From: an uncultured Eubacterium sp. | GTDB taxonomy: Bacteria; Bacillota; Clostridia; Lachnospirales; Lachnospiraceae | Assembly (NCBI GenBank): GCA_947573465.1 | Contig: CANPET010000007.1 | Coordinates: 1-21,135 of the forward strand | Length of the DNA: 21,135 nt | Direction: 5' to 3' | Shown here: piece after piece, positions 13,415-21,088 of the stretch | Layout of the letters: every line of letters begins with the position of its first letter | Position numbering within the stretch: position 1 is the first letter of the stretch | The notes under the pieces: model-generated | Databases searched by the model: none | Told to the model about the DNA's origin: nothing | Seen by the model: only the letters and a program-made list of their open reading frames with translations | Program-made: the position numbers and the translations under genes

Positions 13415-14038
13415 CTATACCCCCAAATCTCTTATTTTGCTCTGCAAAATTTCAAGAAACTGTGCTGCCTGTCCACCATCCATCTGTGTATGATGAAATT
13501 GGAACGATATTGTAAGAAGCGTTTTTAAAAACTTCCTTTTATATCTGCTCCAAACAATAAAAGGATTATTATAAAAGCCCGCATAAATATTCACTGCACC
13601 ATCAATATCATATTGAACAAGGGCAGAGGTTCCAATTACCATATAATCGTCTCCTAAATTATATGCTTCACAAGTGTCATGTACCTGCTGTGTCAATATC
13701 ATATAATCCTGATTAAATTGTTCCAGTTCCTCGGAAAAAGGAATATCACAAGTATTAATATCTCCGTCCTTCGTTGTAACAACTGTATTGACCGCAATAC
13801 GCTCATATTGAATCAACTTCTGCCCCACTGGCAATAAATAAAATTCTTCTATTTGAGAAGCTGCCTTACCGATACACCAACACATCAACATATTGAACTT
13901 ATAGTCATGTTTTCGGCTCAATTTGATGAGATTCGTAACATTTAAAGTTTTAAAAAATGTCACCATGGGCATTGGTGCATTCATCCACAAATCAAATGCC
14001 GCTGCACGCTTTGTTTTCTTTGGATCTATTTCTTTCAT
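13415..14038 (-). CDS. Chloramphenicol-acetyltransferase-family (CAT) protein
   Basis: A 207-residue trimeric-CAT-fold protein. The catalytic signature is FHHTQMDGGQ (His182-His183, Asp187-Gly188), the counterpart of the HHAVCDG motif in which the second His is the general base. Other CAT features are the early FDLW segment, the VNTVVTTKDGDI strand and INIYAGFYNNPF-like beta segments. Members acetylate chloramphenicol or unknown hydroxyl compounds; the sequence alone cannot show which, and many distant relatives do not confer resistance. The ATG at 14038 has a strong AAGGAG site; an upstream in-frame ATG at 14071 lacks one. A second CAT tail lies 1.3 kb downstream. Confidence 0.85.
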   Translation of the reverse strand: MKEIDPKKTKRAAAFDLWMNAPMPMVTFFKTLNVTNLIKLSRKHDYKFNMLMCWCIGKAASQIEEFYLLPVGQKLIQYERIAVNTVVTTKDGDINTCDIPFSEELEQFNQDYMILTQQVHDTCEAYNLGDDYMVIGTSALVQYDIDGAVNIYAGFYNNPFIVWSRYKRKFLKTLLTISFQFHHTQMDGGQAAQFLEILQSKIRDLGV

Positions 14039-14092
14039 TTTAATCTCCTTTTTAAACGGACTTTCTCTCATTCAAGTCTCACCATAATGATT

Positions 14093-14980
14093 TTATAATT
14101 TAATTAAATGTGAACTTATTTGTGGTTTGATTGATACACCATTCCATTTATAGTCATATAACTGAATATCATCAGGAGTAACAGATAAATATTCTCCCTC
14201 CATACCACAAATTCTAATCTCGTTATCATCAATTTCTATGTACACACTCATTGCTTGTTTATATTGAAGCATACCTTGTAAATAAGAATACTTTTCTCGC
14301 AATGCTTCCGAACTTGCTATTTGGCTACCCAACCATGCATAATTTGCATAATTAACTGTCAAATATGGTATTCCATCTACAATAGAATAACCATCTCCGT
14401 GATCATGCCCATTCATACAAAGCAATACTGGTTTTCCCACAAACATCTTTCGGATATCTTTACGATTATTGACACCTATTTTTGAAAAATCGTTTATAAA
14501 ACTATGATGTGAACAGATTATACATTTCATGCCATCACTTAATTCCTCTTGTAACCATCGTATCTCCTCTACTGGAACAATAGGATATACTGATGAACTA
14601 TTTTTAAAATTCTTTTTGTAGTATACCTCTTCTTGCTCACCATTTTGCAAATAACATGTGTTCAAAAAAATCAATTTTTATTCGTTACATACTACAGAAT
14701 AGTACGGACTTCTTATCGAAAAGAAATCCAATATTTCACTCAATTTACAGTCATCCGTTTCATGATTCCCAATAACATTATAAAAAGGTACGCCTAACGA
14801 ATTAAACTTCTCCAATACTTTCTGATTTGCACTTACAGGATTACATAAATCTCCTAATGAAACAATAAAATCCAACTCTCTCTTTCGAGCACTCATTAAT
14901 ATATCCTCTATTCGCTTGTCCCCATCTGCTACTTCATCATAGTGTAAATCACTAAACACAAGAAATTTAATCATATACAT
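14093..14980 (-). pseudogene. Metallophosphoesterase interrupted by one in-frame TAA
   Basis: Two adjacent frames are in the same phase, split only by TAA at 14678-14680 (codon 99 counting from ATG 14974). Read through, they give one calcineurin-like phosphoesterase of about 293 residues with every metal motif: FSDLH, SLGDLC, VIGNHETDD before the stop, and CSHHSF and GHDHGDGY after it. The join …VVCNE-stop-KLIFLNT is exactly where such enzymes have a beta strand, so GAA/CAA/AAA to TAA is the simplest explanation. A TTG after the stop has no ribosome site, so the second half is probably not made alone. Starts at ATG 14980 or 14974, with GGAGAAG upstream. It could also be a sequencing error or a read-through stop. 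Confidence 0.85.
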
Positions 14981-15026
14981 TCTTCTCCACAAACTTCAAG
15001 TTTTTCTCTGGTATATAAATTGAATT

Positions 15027-15479
15027 TTATTGATGAATATACATTCTAGTCATATCTGGTTCATCATCTCCTTGAGCCATGCACAAAAATTTCCATCCAT
15101 ATCTTTCATAAAAACTCGTATGGTCAGTAACTAAATAGATTGGTGTTACACCTTTAGATTTCAAATCATCAACAACCATATCCAGCAGATGTCCTGCGAT
15201 TCCTTTACATCGGTATTCCTCTTCTGTATATACTGCACAAACATTAGGGGTCAGGTCCTTTCTATCATGGAAATCATTTTCAATTACTCCCAATCCTCCT
15301 ATAATTCTGTTTCCATCTAAGCAAAGATACCATCCATACTCGGTTTCGTTATTAAGATAGGCTTCCATACATTCAAGATAAGCTCCCTGTGGAACGCCCC
15401 ATTTAGAATGAAACCATTCGGCTGCTCTCTCCTTTAATTGTTGTCTCTCTCTTAATGTAATATATGTATAATCGCTCAT
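15027..15479 (-). CDS. GNAT-family N-acetyltransferase
   Basis: A 150-residue GNAT. The N-terminal helices (RERQQLKERAAEWFHSKWGV) form the amine-side wall. Motif A appears in CAVYTEEEYRCKGIAGHLLD (R-x-x-G-x-A/G), and the tail HTSFYERYGWKFLCMAQ is motif B. The family resembles GNATs that act on small amines or aminoglycoside-like compounds, but the substrate is not deducible. The ATG at 15479 has GGAGAAG upstream; the longer frame to 15518 has none. The leader TTTGTGGAGAAGAA is repeated before the metallophosphoesterase start. Confidence 0.88.
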   Translation of the reverse strand: MSDYTYITLRERQQLKERAAEWFHSKWGVPQGAYLECMEAYLNNETEYGWYLCLDGNRIIGGLGVIENDFHDRKDLTPNVCAVYTEEEYRCKGIAGHLLDMVVDDLKSKGVTPIYLVTDHTSFYERYGWKFLCMAQGDDEPDMTRMYIHQ

Positions 15480-15536
15480 GTTTTCTTCTCCACAAATTGT
15501 TATTTTTCTACTTCTCAAACTGGAAGTTTAAAGTGC

Positions 15537-16073
15537 TTAATTCAAATCAAAGCTATTAATTTCTCCTTCATATTCCATTGAACGCATCTTATTACTACCA
15601 TCAAGTTTTTGAAACTGACCATATTTAGTAAAACGAAGACCACATTTTTCCATAACATGACCAGACGCTTTGTTCTGTTCCACATGGCTAGAAGAAAACT
15701 TGACCACATCAAAGTATTTATTGGCAAACCTCATCATTGCTTTAGTTGCTTCAGTAGCAAAACCATTCCCCCAACAGTCATATCGCAAATTATAGCCAAA
15801 ACTCCAAAAGTCTCTTCTAGCACTATCAGGTCCAATACTTCCACTTCCAATAAGCAAACCATCTTCTTTTCGTACAAAGCCAAAATGGTATTCTTCATCT
15901 GGTTTCTGAAGCATAGTAAGCCACTCCACCACTGCTTCCAATGATATGTATGTATTATAAACCATATATTTTGCAACTCGTTCATCACTTACCCACTGAT
16001 ATACCGCTTCCGCATCGTCAATTTTAAGAGGTCGCAATATTAGTCTCTCTGTTTCTATGATATAATCATGCAT
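15537..16073 (-). CDS. RimJ/RimL-type GNAT N-acetyltransferase
   Basis: This 178-residue protein starts with the classic IIETERLILRPLKIDDAEAV of the RimJ/RimL subgroup, has motif A in YDCWGNGFATEATKAMMRFA (W-G-x-G-x-A-T-E-A), and ends with the ASGHVMEKCGLRF motif B. It should acetylate an amino group of a small molecule or protein N-terminus. The full-length architecture shows what the GNAT head at 5087-5226 and the GNAT tail at 11597-11806 have lost. The ribosome site GGAGGT precedes the ATG. Confidence 0.92.
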   Translation of the reverse strand: MHDYIIETERLILRPLKIDDAEAVYQWVSDERVAKYMVYNTYISLEAVVEWLTMLQKPDEEYHFGFVRKEDGLLIGSGSIGPDSARRDFWSFGYNLRYDCWGNGFATEATKAMMRFANKYFDVVKFSSSHVEQNKASGHVMEKCGLRFTKYGQFQKLDGSNKMRSMEYEGEINSFDLN

Positions 16074-16103
16074 TTCCCTACCTCCATCAAATTTGAATTT
16101 ACA

Positions 16104-16123
16104 TTTAGAACATTTCTTCTAAA
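16104..16123 (-). terminator. Weak AT-rich hairpin between two GNAT genes
   Basis: TTTAGAA (16104-16110) pairs with TTCTAAA (16117-16123) around a 6-nt loop. It has only two G-C pairs and no T run on the minus strand, so termination would be partial at best. Confidence 0.25.
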
Positions 16124-16145
16124 AATTTGTGTCTTACTGTGTCCT

Positions 16146-17018
16146 CTAGTTTTTCTCCCAAAAAGTCCAATGAACCAAAGGAAGGAATCCTATTTTTTCA
16201 TAAAATGGATCTCCACCACCAGTCATGTGTGTGGCTCCCAACGGTTTCAACCTACGATAATGTTCCGAAAGTGCTGTCGCCGCCAATCCTTTCTTACGAT
16301 ACTTTGGAACGGTACATAATGGTTCCATATATGCAAGGTGATTTTCAGGTGTCCACCACATTCCCGCATAGCAAACATACTCTCCCTCGTCACTTTCAAT
16401 TACAACTGAATCCTCCAGATGTGCATGGGGCGCCATCAACTCATAGTAGCAATACTCAGCATCACCATCCCAAGGACCATCCTCAACTTCGTGATCAAAT
16501 CCTTTCCAACAGCATTCTGATATTCTTTCTATTGAAAGTTTTTCCGATTCTACAAAATGAAATCCATCAGGCAATGAATAATCAAGTGGTTGTTCAAAAT
16601 TAAAAACCTTCTCCATATAGTCAGACGATTGTCGAAAACCAGCTTTTGTCGCCGCCTCTTTAATTGAGGTCTGTCCCCCAAAAATCACAAATTTTTGGTA
16701 TCCATCCACACGCGGCATTGATAAATCTGCGTACGCAACCATTTCATCTGCCAATTCCTCATAGCCTGGGCGTAAACTAAAATATACATCATGTACTGGA
16801 TGTTCGTAAAAAACAAGTCCAACTATGACACCATTGTCTTCCCAAATTTTCCAACGATGCACCAAAGATTTATCCATCCAATCACTGGAAAGTGCATATT
16901 CTAAAAACGGCGCAGGCACACCATTTCTCCAATCTTTTTCATATATATCAATCATAAATTGATAAACATCCATAAAATCACACAGAATTCTAAAGTTTCT
17001 TGATGTTATTTTTTTCAT
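16146..17018 (-). CDS. Two-domain GNAT acetyltransferase
   Basis: A 290-residue protein with two GNAT-like halves. The first (about 1-130) contains degenerate strands with VIVGLVFYEHPVHDVYFSL and no clear acetyl-CoA loop. The second (about 140-290) holds the functional motif A, EPLCTVPKYRKKGLAATALS (R-x-x-G-L-A-A), and a closing GDPFYEKIGFLPLV motif B. Such tandem GNATs usually keep one active site and use the other half for shape. The substrate is unknown. ATG 17018 has GGAGGA at ideal spacing; an upstream in-frame ATG at 17042 lies before that site and is rejected. Confidence 0.88.
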   Translation of the reverse strand: MKKITSRNFRILCDFMDVYQFMIDIYEKDWRNGVPAPFLEYALSSDWMDKSLVHRWKIWEDNGVIVGLVFYEHPVHDVYFSLRPGYEELADEMVAYADLSMPRVDGYQKFVIFGGQTSIKEAATKAGFRQSSDYMEKVFNFEQPLDYSLPDGFHFVESEKLSIERISECCWKGFDHEVEDGPWDGDAEYCYYELMAPHAHLEDSVVIESDEGEYVCYAGMWWTPENHLAYMEPLCTVPKYRKKGLAATALSEHYRRLKPLGATHMTGGGDPFYEKIGFLPLVHWTFWEKN

Positions 17019-17059
17019 GAAATATCCTCCTGCATTCTTCACCCGTTTTACAATAATAC

Positions 17060-17147
17060 TCTCACTAAATTCACTTTATCACTAACCTTTCATATTCCTT
17101 ACAATACGAAAAATGTTTTCTTATAAGTGTGTGTGAACTATTATGCT
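17060..17147 (-). promoter_or_regulatory. Spacer before the two-domain GNAT with a promoter-like pair
   Basis: TTGTAA, 17 bp and TGATAA occur in this AT-rich spacer (minus strand, around 17070-17105). The -10 is poor. It is the longest clean spacer in the 16-19 kb part, so a transcription start here is plausible but unproven. Confidence 0.3.
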
Positions 17148-17780
17148 CTAGCGATACCCTGATTCTTTTTTAATTTGTTCTTCAAGTTCTTTAGCAAGTT
17201 GCTCTTTTTCTGCCTTCTCAATCGGAATTGTGATAATCACTGCATAAATAATTCCTATTATCAATGGGCTTATTAAAAAAATATTACATAAAATAAAACC
17301 AGAATAAGATTCCATGTAAAATATAACGATAACTGTTGGTAATATCATTAAACTTAATAACAAAGAAGTAAATATATGCGTTCTATGCCAAACTTCAGGA
17401 TAGTCCATCGTTTGTTGAATTCTAATACCCAAAATACCATTGGGACTTGTAAATGGCATAACTATTGCACCAATAATCATTATAACTAAATAAATAATAC
17501 ATCCGTAAGATGGTTCATGTAAAAAGACTTTATTTATGATGTCTTCATTTGACCAAAACATACAGATACAAATTGCAAGGACAGCAAATGCTGCTATATA
17601 CATTAAAATTGACTGTACATATTTATAGGCTATGCTAGCTGCAATTAAGATTGCTGCAGGTAGAAAAATATAAATATACATTTGAAACTGTAAATTACTA
17701 TGTATTTCATTTATTGCCATCAAAGAACAGCCAATATGAGAAATTGTAAGTGCTATTATATATTTTTGTTGTGTAAGCAT
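17148..17780 (-). CDS. SdpI-family membrane protein
   Basis: A 210-residue integral membrane protein with about six hydrophobic helices (near 7-22, 33-50, 57-74, 94-111, 137-156 and 160-182). The loop at residues 113-135, with GIRIQQTMDYPEVWHRTH, matches the SdpI/YfhL signature (G-I-R-T-P-W…W-x-x-T-H). SdpI in Bacillus is an immunity protein and signal receptor for the SdpC toxin; many relatives have unknown roles, and no toxin gene is visible here. The C-terminus is a charged cytoplasmic helix (EKAEKEQLAKELEEQIKKE). A strong AGGAGGG ribosome site lies 8 nt before the ATG. Confidence 0.8.
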   Translation of the reverse strand: MLTQQKYIIALTISHIGCSLMAINEIHSNLQFQMYIYIFLPAAILIAASIAYKYVQSILMYIAAFAVLAICICMFWSNEDIINKVFLHEPSYGCIIYLVIMIIGAIVMPFTSPNGILGIRIQQTMDYPEVWHRTHIFTSLLLSLMILPTVIVIFYMESYSGFILCNIFLISPLIIGIIYAVIITIPIEKAEKEQLAKELEEQIKKESGYR

Positions 17781-17802
17781 TTTGTTTACCCTCCTAATAA
17801 TT

Positions 17803-18303
17803 TTATTTATCCAATATATTCAATTCTTTGATCAACTTCATAGTTCTTGTTGCCGATAATTCGTCTTCTCTCATTTCCAATAAGCTATTTTTATCTATCC
17901 ACCGATAATTAACAGTTTCGCCTTTTTGCAGAGTAATGGAACTTTTATCACAATCCGTGACACATAAGTATTCAACATAAAGAGAATGATGGGCATCGTG
18001 AACAATCCTTCCAAGTTCTTTCATTTCTATAGAAACTACACCTGTTTCTTCTCTCAGTTCTCTTATTGCACATTCTATCGGCGTTTCTCCTTGCAACGCA
18101 GAACCACCAGCCGTCAGTTCCCAACATCCACCATAATGCTTTTCAAAATCTCTTTGCATAAGTAGATACGTTCCATCAACATGTTTAACTATTATTTCGC
18201 ATACCAAATGATAAATTTCATTGGGAATAGGCTCTCCTCTAACTAAAGTTACATCCTTTATCTTATTAAACTCACTATCATATGCATCCCACAATTCAGT
18301 CAT
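17803..18303 (-). CDS. NUDIX hydrolase
   Basis: A 166-residue Nudix protein. The box runs GGSALQGETPIECAI then RELREETGV (G-x5-E-x7-R-E-x2-E-E-x-G), complete for magnesium binding. The opening MTELWDAYDSEFNKIKDVTL with RGEPIPNEIYHLV is typical of the subgroup related to isopentenyl-diphosphate isomerase-like and Clostridia Nudix proteins, which often hydrolyse nucleoside diphosphate derivatives. ATG 18303 is chosen because GAGGTG lies 4-5 nt upstream; an upstream TTG start would overlap that site. It follows the MBL gene by 34 nt. Confidence 0.92.
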   Translation of the reverse strand: MTELWDAYDSEFNKIKDVTLVRGEPIPNEIYHLVCEIIVKHVDGTYLLMQRDFEKHYGGCWELTAGGSALQGETPIECAIRELREETGVVSIEMKELGRIVHDAHHSLYVEYLCVTDCDKSSITLQKGETVNYRWIDKNSLLEMREDELSATRTMKLIKELNILDK

Positions 18304-18337
18304 AAAACACCTCAACAAATCCTGATTTTAACTCTAT

Positions 18338-19150
18338 CTAAAACTCCATTACCAATCCCACTCTCAACTGTTCGACCACATCTCCCAATTCTTCTTTCAA
18401 AATTTTATAAGCTTCTTTACCAGTGCAATGTCCGGTATATACATGCTTCACTCCAGTGGCTTTGAGCCTCTTCGCAAAATCACGTACGACTTCCTCTGAT
18501 TTATTATACAAATGAAATCCACCAACTAACGCCAATATCTTTTTATCCGGAAATGTAGATGCAACTTCATTGACAATGTTATCTGCACCACCATGGGAAC
18601 AGCTATTAAAAATAACCAACCCTTTCGGAGTATCAAATACAAGACTCTGCTCATGGGAAAAGTCATCTGGTCGCCATCTATTACTTTCTCTCAAATACAT
18701 ATTTTCATTTTTACCAATTGATGCAAGTCCTTGTGTTTTATGTGGAATCAAACTGACACCTTCTGTAAGGGTATCATCTCCCGATGCAAACACAATCCTA
18801 TCCTTATACTCTTCCAAAATTCCCTTTGGTAATCCAATATATTTTTTCAAAATCCACTTTTTCTTATAACAATTTTCTCTACAACCATCCCGCAAATAGA
18901 ATTTCGCACTATCATTTATCTGAAAGAATTCCCGCATACCATTGGCATGATCATAGTGTGCATGAGACAATACAGCATAATCCAGATTCTTCAATGAAAT
19001 ATTCATCTTCTTTGCATTTTCAAGAAAAAGTCCGGATGCTCCTGCGTCCAACAATATTTTCTTATCTTGATACTCAATGTAAATACAAAGTCCCCATTCA
19101 CTTTTCAGTTCATCATTCCCAATATTATCCACTACAACTGTTGCTTTCAT
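18338..19150 (-). CDS. Metallo-beta-lactamase-fold hydrolase (dihydropterin-synthase-like group)
   Basis: A 270-residue MBL-fold protein. The metal site is SHAHYDH (His63, His65, Asp67, His68), preceded by KILLDAGASG and followed by NSCSHGGADN, GGFHLY and YTGHCTG, which supply further metal or substrate ligands. This pattern fits the COG1237 group, annotated as 7,8-dihydropterin-6-methyl-4-(ribofuranosyl)aminobenzene-5'-phosphate synthase-like; the reaction in bacteria is unproven. The ATG at 19150 has AGGA 7 nt upstream. The frame is open upstream through the Cys-rich repeat to the ABC stop codon, but no start codon is available there. Confidence 0.9.
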   Translation of the reverse strand: MKATVVVDNIGNDELKSEWGLCIYIEYQDKKILLDAGASGLFLENAKKMNISLKNLDYAVLSHAHYDHANGMREFFQINDSAKFYLRDGCRENCYKKKWILKKYIGLPKGILEEYKDRIVFASGDDTLTEGVSLIPHKTQGLASIGKNENMYLRESNRWRPDDFSHEQSLVFDTPKGLVIFNSCSHGGADNIVNEVASTFPDKKILALVGGFHLYNKSEEVVRDFAKRLKATGVKHVYTGHCTGKEAYKILKEELGDVVEQLRVGLVMEF

Positions 19151-19249
19151 TTTAATTCCTACCTTTTCACATTTTTTACAACGAAAATTGTGGTCCGCAT
19201 TACACTTTTTACAACGAAAATCACAGACTAAACCACATTTTTTACAACG
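19151..19249 (-). repeat. Three 33-bp tandem repeats encoding RCKKC units in frame
   Basis: Three consecutive 33-bp units lie between the ABC stop (TAG, 19256-19258) and the MBL start (19150), with no other base between the last unit and the ATG. Each starts CGTTGTAAAAARTGT. In the single frame shared by the ABC gene and the MBL gene they read RCKKCGLVCDF, RCKKCNADHNF and RCKKCEKVGIK: exactly 11 codons each, no stop, with repeated C-x2-C pairs like small zinc ribbons. The one difference in the core is a synonymous AAA/AAG. No ATG, GTG or TTG exists in this frame, so translation would need stop read-through or an unusual start. They could instead be DNA repeats bound by a regulator. Confidence 0.85.
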
Positions 19250-19255
19250 AATCCT

Positions 19256-21076
19256 CTAATTGTAATGTTTCGCCTGGGTGTTATACATATTGGCATAGAA
19301 TCCATTTGGAATCTCCATCAGTTCCTCATGGCTTCCATCCTCAATAATCTTTCCACCATCAAATACAATAATTCTATCACAGAATCTACAGGAAGATAAC
19401 CTATGAGAAATATATACTGCTGTCTTTCCCCCTACCAGACTGTCAAAATGCTGATACACCTCGTACTCTGCTACCGGATCAAGGGCAGCCGTTGGCTCAT
19501 CCAAGATTACCACTGGCGAATTTTTGTATAACGCACGAACGATAGAAAGTTTTTGTGCCTGTCCTCCTGATGGTTCTACACCTACTTCGTCAAACATCTT
19601 ATAGAGATTGGTTTCGTCCTTTTTCTCAAGAGAATTAACCCATTTATCCAATTCTATTAGGTTATATAATTCCTTTACTTTCTTTTTAACTCCTTCATCT
19701 TCTGATTCTTCCAGTGCAATATTTTCTCTTATGGTAAATGCCATTAATTTATAATCCTGAAATACAACAGATAACAATTTGATATAGTCCGCAAACCGAT
19801 ATCGATTAATATTCACACCGTTTATCAAAATCTCTCCTTCTGTTACATCATACAATCTGCAGAGTAATTTAATAAATGTAGTTTTTCCTGCGCCGTTCTG
19901 TCCCACAATAGACAGATGCTCCCCGGCATGTATTGTTGTACTGATATTCTTTAATATGTAAACGTCTGTATTGGGATATTTAAAACTAACATTTCGAAAT
20001 TCTATGGCTGGTGCTTCTGTAATGTCTGGAAGTTCCGAAGATGCTTTCATTTCCTTCTCTTCCTCCTCAGCCACCATATCCATATATTCCAAGAAATACT
20101 TTAACACCGAAGCAGTATATCTTAATCCAAATATGCCCTCGGAAATATTATTCATGGAATCCTTAAACTGAATCGTAGACTGCACTAAACTGCTAAAATC
20201 TCCAATTAAGACCTTTTTCAATAATGTATTAATTCCCAAAATAATATAGATAGCAATATTACAAATTTGAGTTATCGCAGTATCTATCCTGCCAACTCTC
20301 CATTGTTTCAGCATATACTTTTTTGCCACCTTATATATATTTTCACCCATACGTTTCTGATTATCCAAAATCATACCAGAGGCATCATACACTCTGATGT
20401 CTTTTGCATACTGCCCCTGCGTCAGGTTATACATGTAGTAATCCTGCTCTCTCGTCTGTTCTGCATATATCGCGTAATATTCCTCTCTAATCTTCGTGTT
20501 TCTCATCGTCACAATACTGGTGACAACAAAACTGAATGTAATCGGTATCAGCAATATCACCGAGCACTTTATTACCAGATAAAATACACCTGCTAGCACG
20601 ATAACATTGGATATAATGCTAATTAACCTATCTGCAATGCCCTGAACTAAATTTGTTTCCTCAAAAGCCCTCTCTGCTTTCTTGATGTTATCGAGCATTT
20701 TAGAGTTTTCTGTGTACTCAAACTTCATTTTCATCGTACTCATGCTCAACTGCATCTGTATAATTCTATTGAACTGATCATTACAATAATTTTGCCTTTC
20801 ATTAGCAAATTTCTGTATAATTCTATGCACCATCGTTCCAATACAGATAAATCCTGCCCAGAATACAATTTTCTTCATATCCCGATTATAATCATATACA
20901 ATCTCATTGATGAGATATCTTGTACCGATAATAGAGATAAACGGTCCGATACTATCTATGACAATACCAAGTATTACATAAAAATAGTATATTGGACGTT
21001 CCTTCCAGGCAAACGCTCCAAAATATTTAATGCAGCTAAAAATATCGTCAATTTGTTTTTTTGCATTTTTAAGCAT
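19256..21076 (-). CDS. ABC exporter, fused membrane and ATP-binding domains
   Basis: This 606-residue half-transporter has about six membrane helices in residues 25-330 (TMD) and a nucleotide-binding domain from about 355. The NBD has Walker A GQNGAGKTT (392-400), Q-loop Gln440, a signature SGGQ (503-506, preceded by Pro instead of Leu), Walker B VVILDEP (522-528) and the H-loop His558. This type usually pairs with a second similar subunit and moves peptides, lipids or drugs outward. The partner probably lies just outside the window: a possible gene end is seen at 21089-21135. The ribosome site GGTGAGG is close to the ATG. The stop is TAG, followed in frame by the RCKKC repeats. Confidence 0.92.
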   Translation of the reverse strand: MLKNAKKQIDDIFSCIKYFGAFAWKERPIYYFYVILGIVIDSIGPFISIIGTRYLINEIVYDYNRDMKKIVFWAGFICIGTMVHRIIQKFANERQNYCNDQFNRIIQMQLSMSTMKMKFEYTENSKMLDNIKKAERAFEETNLVQGIADRLISIISNVIVLAGVFYLVIKCSVILLIPITFSFVVTSIVTMRNTKIREEYYAIYAEQTREQDYYMYNLTQGQYAKDIRVYDASGMILDNQKRMGENIYKVAKKYMLKQWRVGRIDTAITQICNIAIYIILGINTLLKKVLIGDFSSLVQSTIQFKDSMNNISEGIFGLRYTASVLKYFLEYMDMVAEEEEKEMKASSELPDITEAPAIEFRNVSFKYPNTDVYILKNISTTIHAGEHLSIVGQNGAGKTTFIKLLCRLYDVTEGEILINGVNINRYRFADYIKLLSVVFQDYKLMAFTIRENIALEESEDEGVKKKVKELYNLIELDKWVNSLEKKDETNLYKMFDEVGVEPSGGQAQKLSIVRALYKNSPVVILDEPTAALDPVAEYEVYQHFDSLVGGKTAVYISHRLSSCRFCDRIIVFDGGKIIEDGSHEELMEIPNGFYANMYNTQAKHYN

Positions 21077-21088
21077 TCACCTCACCTG

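Noticed and set aside
16127..16603. 158-codon plus-strand open frame
   Set aside because: It is a shadow of the two-domain GNAT on the minus strand, with His/Pro/Ser-rich nonsense-like composition.
17148..17780. SdpI-like protein as part of a complete toxin-immunity (sdp) system
   Set aside because: No SdpA/B/C-like genes or small toxin precursor are present nearby.
3314..19150. Integron cassette array
   Set aside because: Content and one-way orientation fit, but I found no integrase gene and no repeated attC-like imperfect hairpins with matching core sites at the gene borders; an isolated GTTAGAT near 3287 has no partners.
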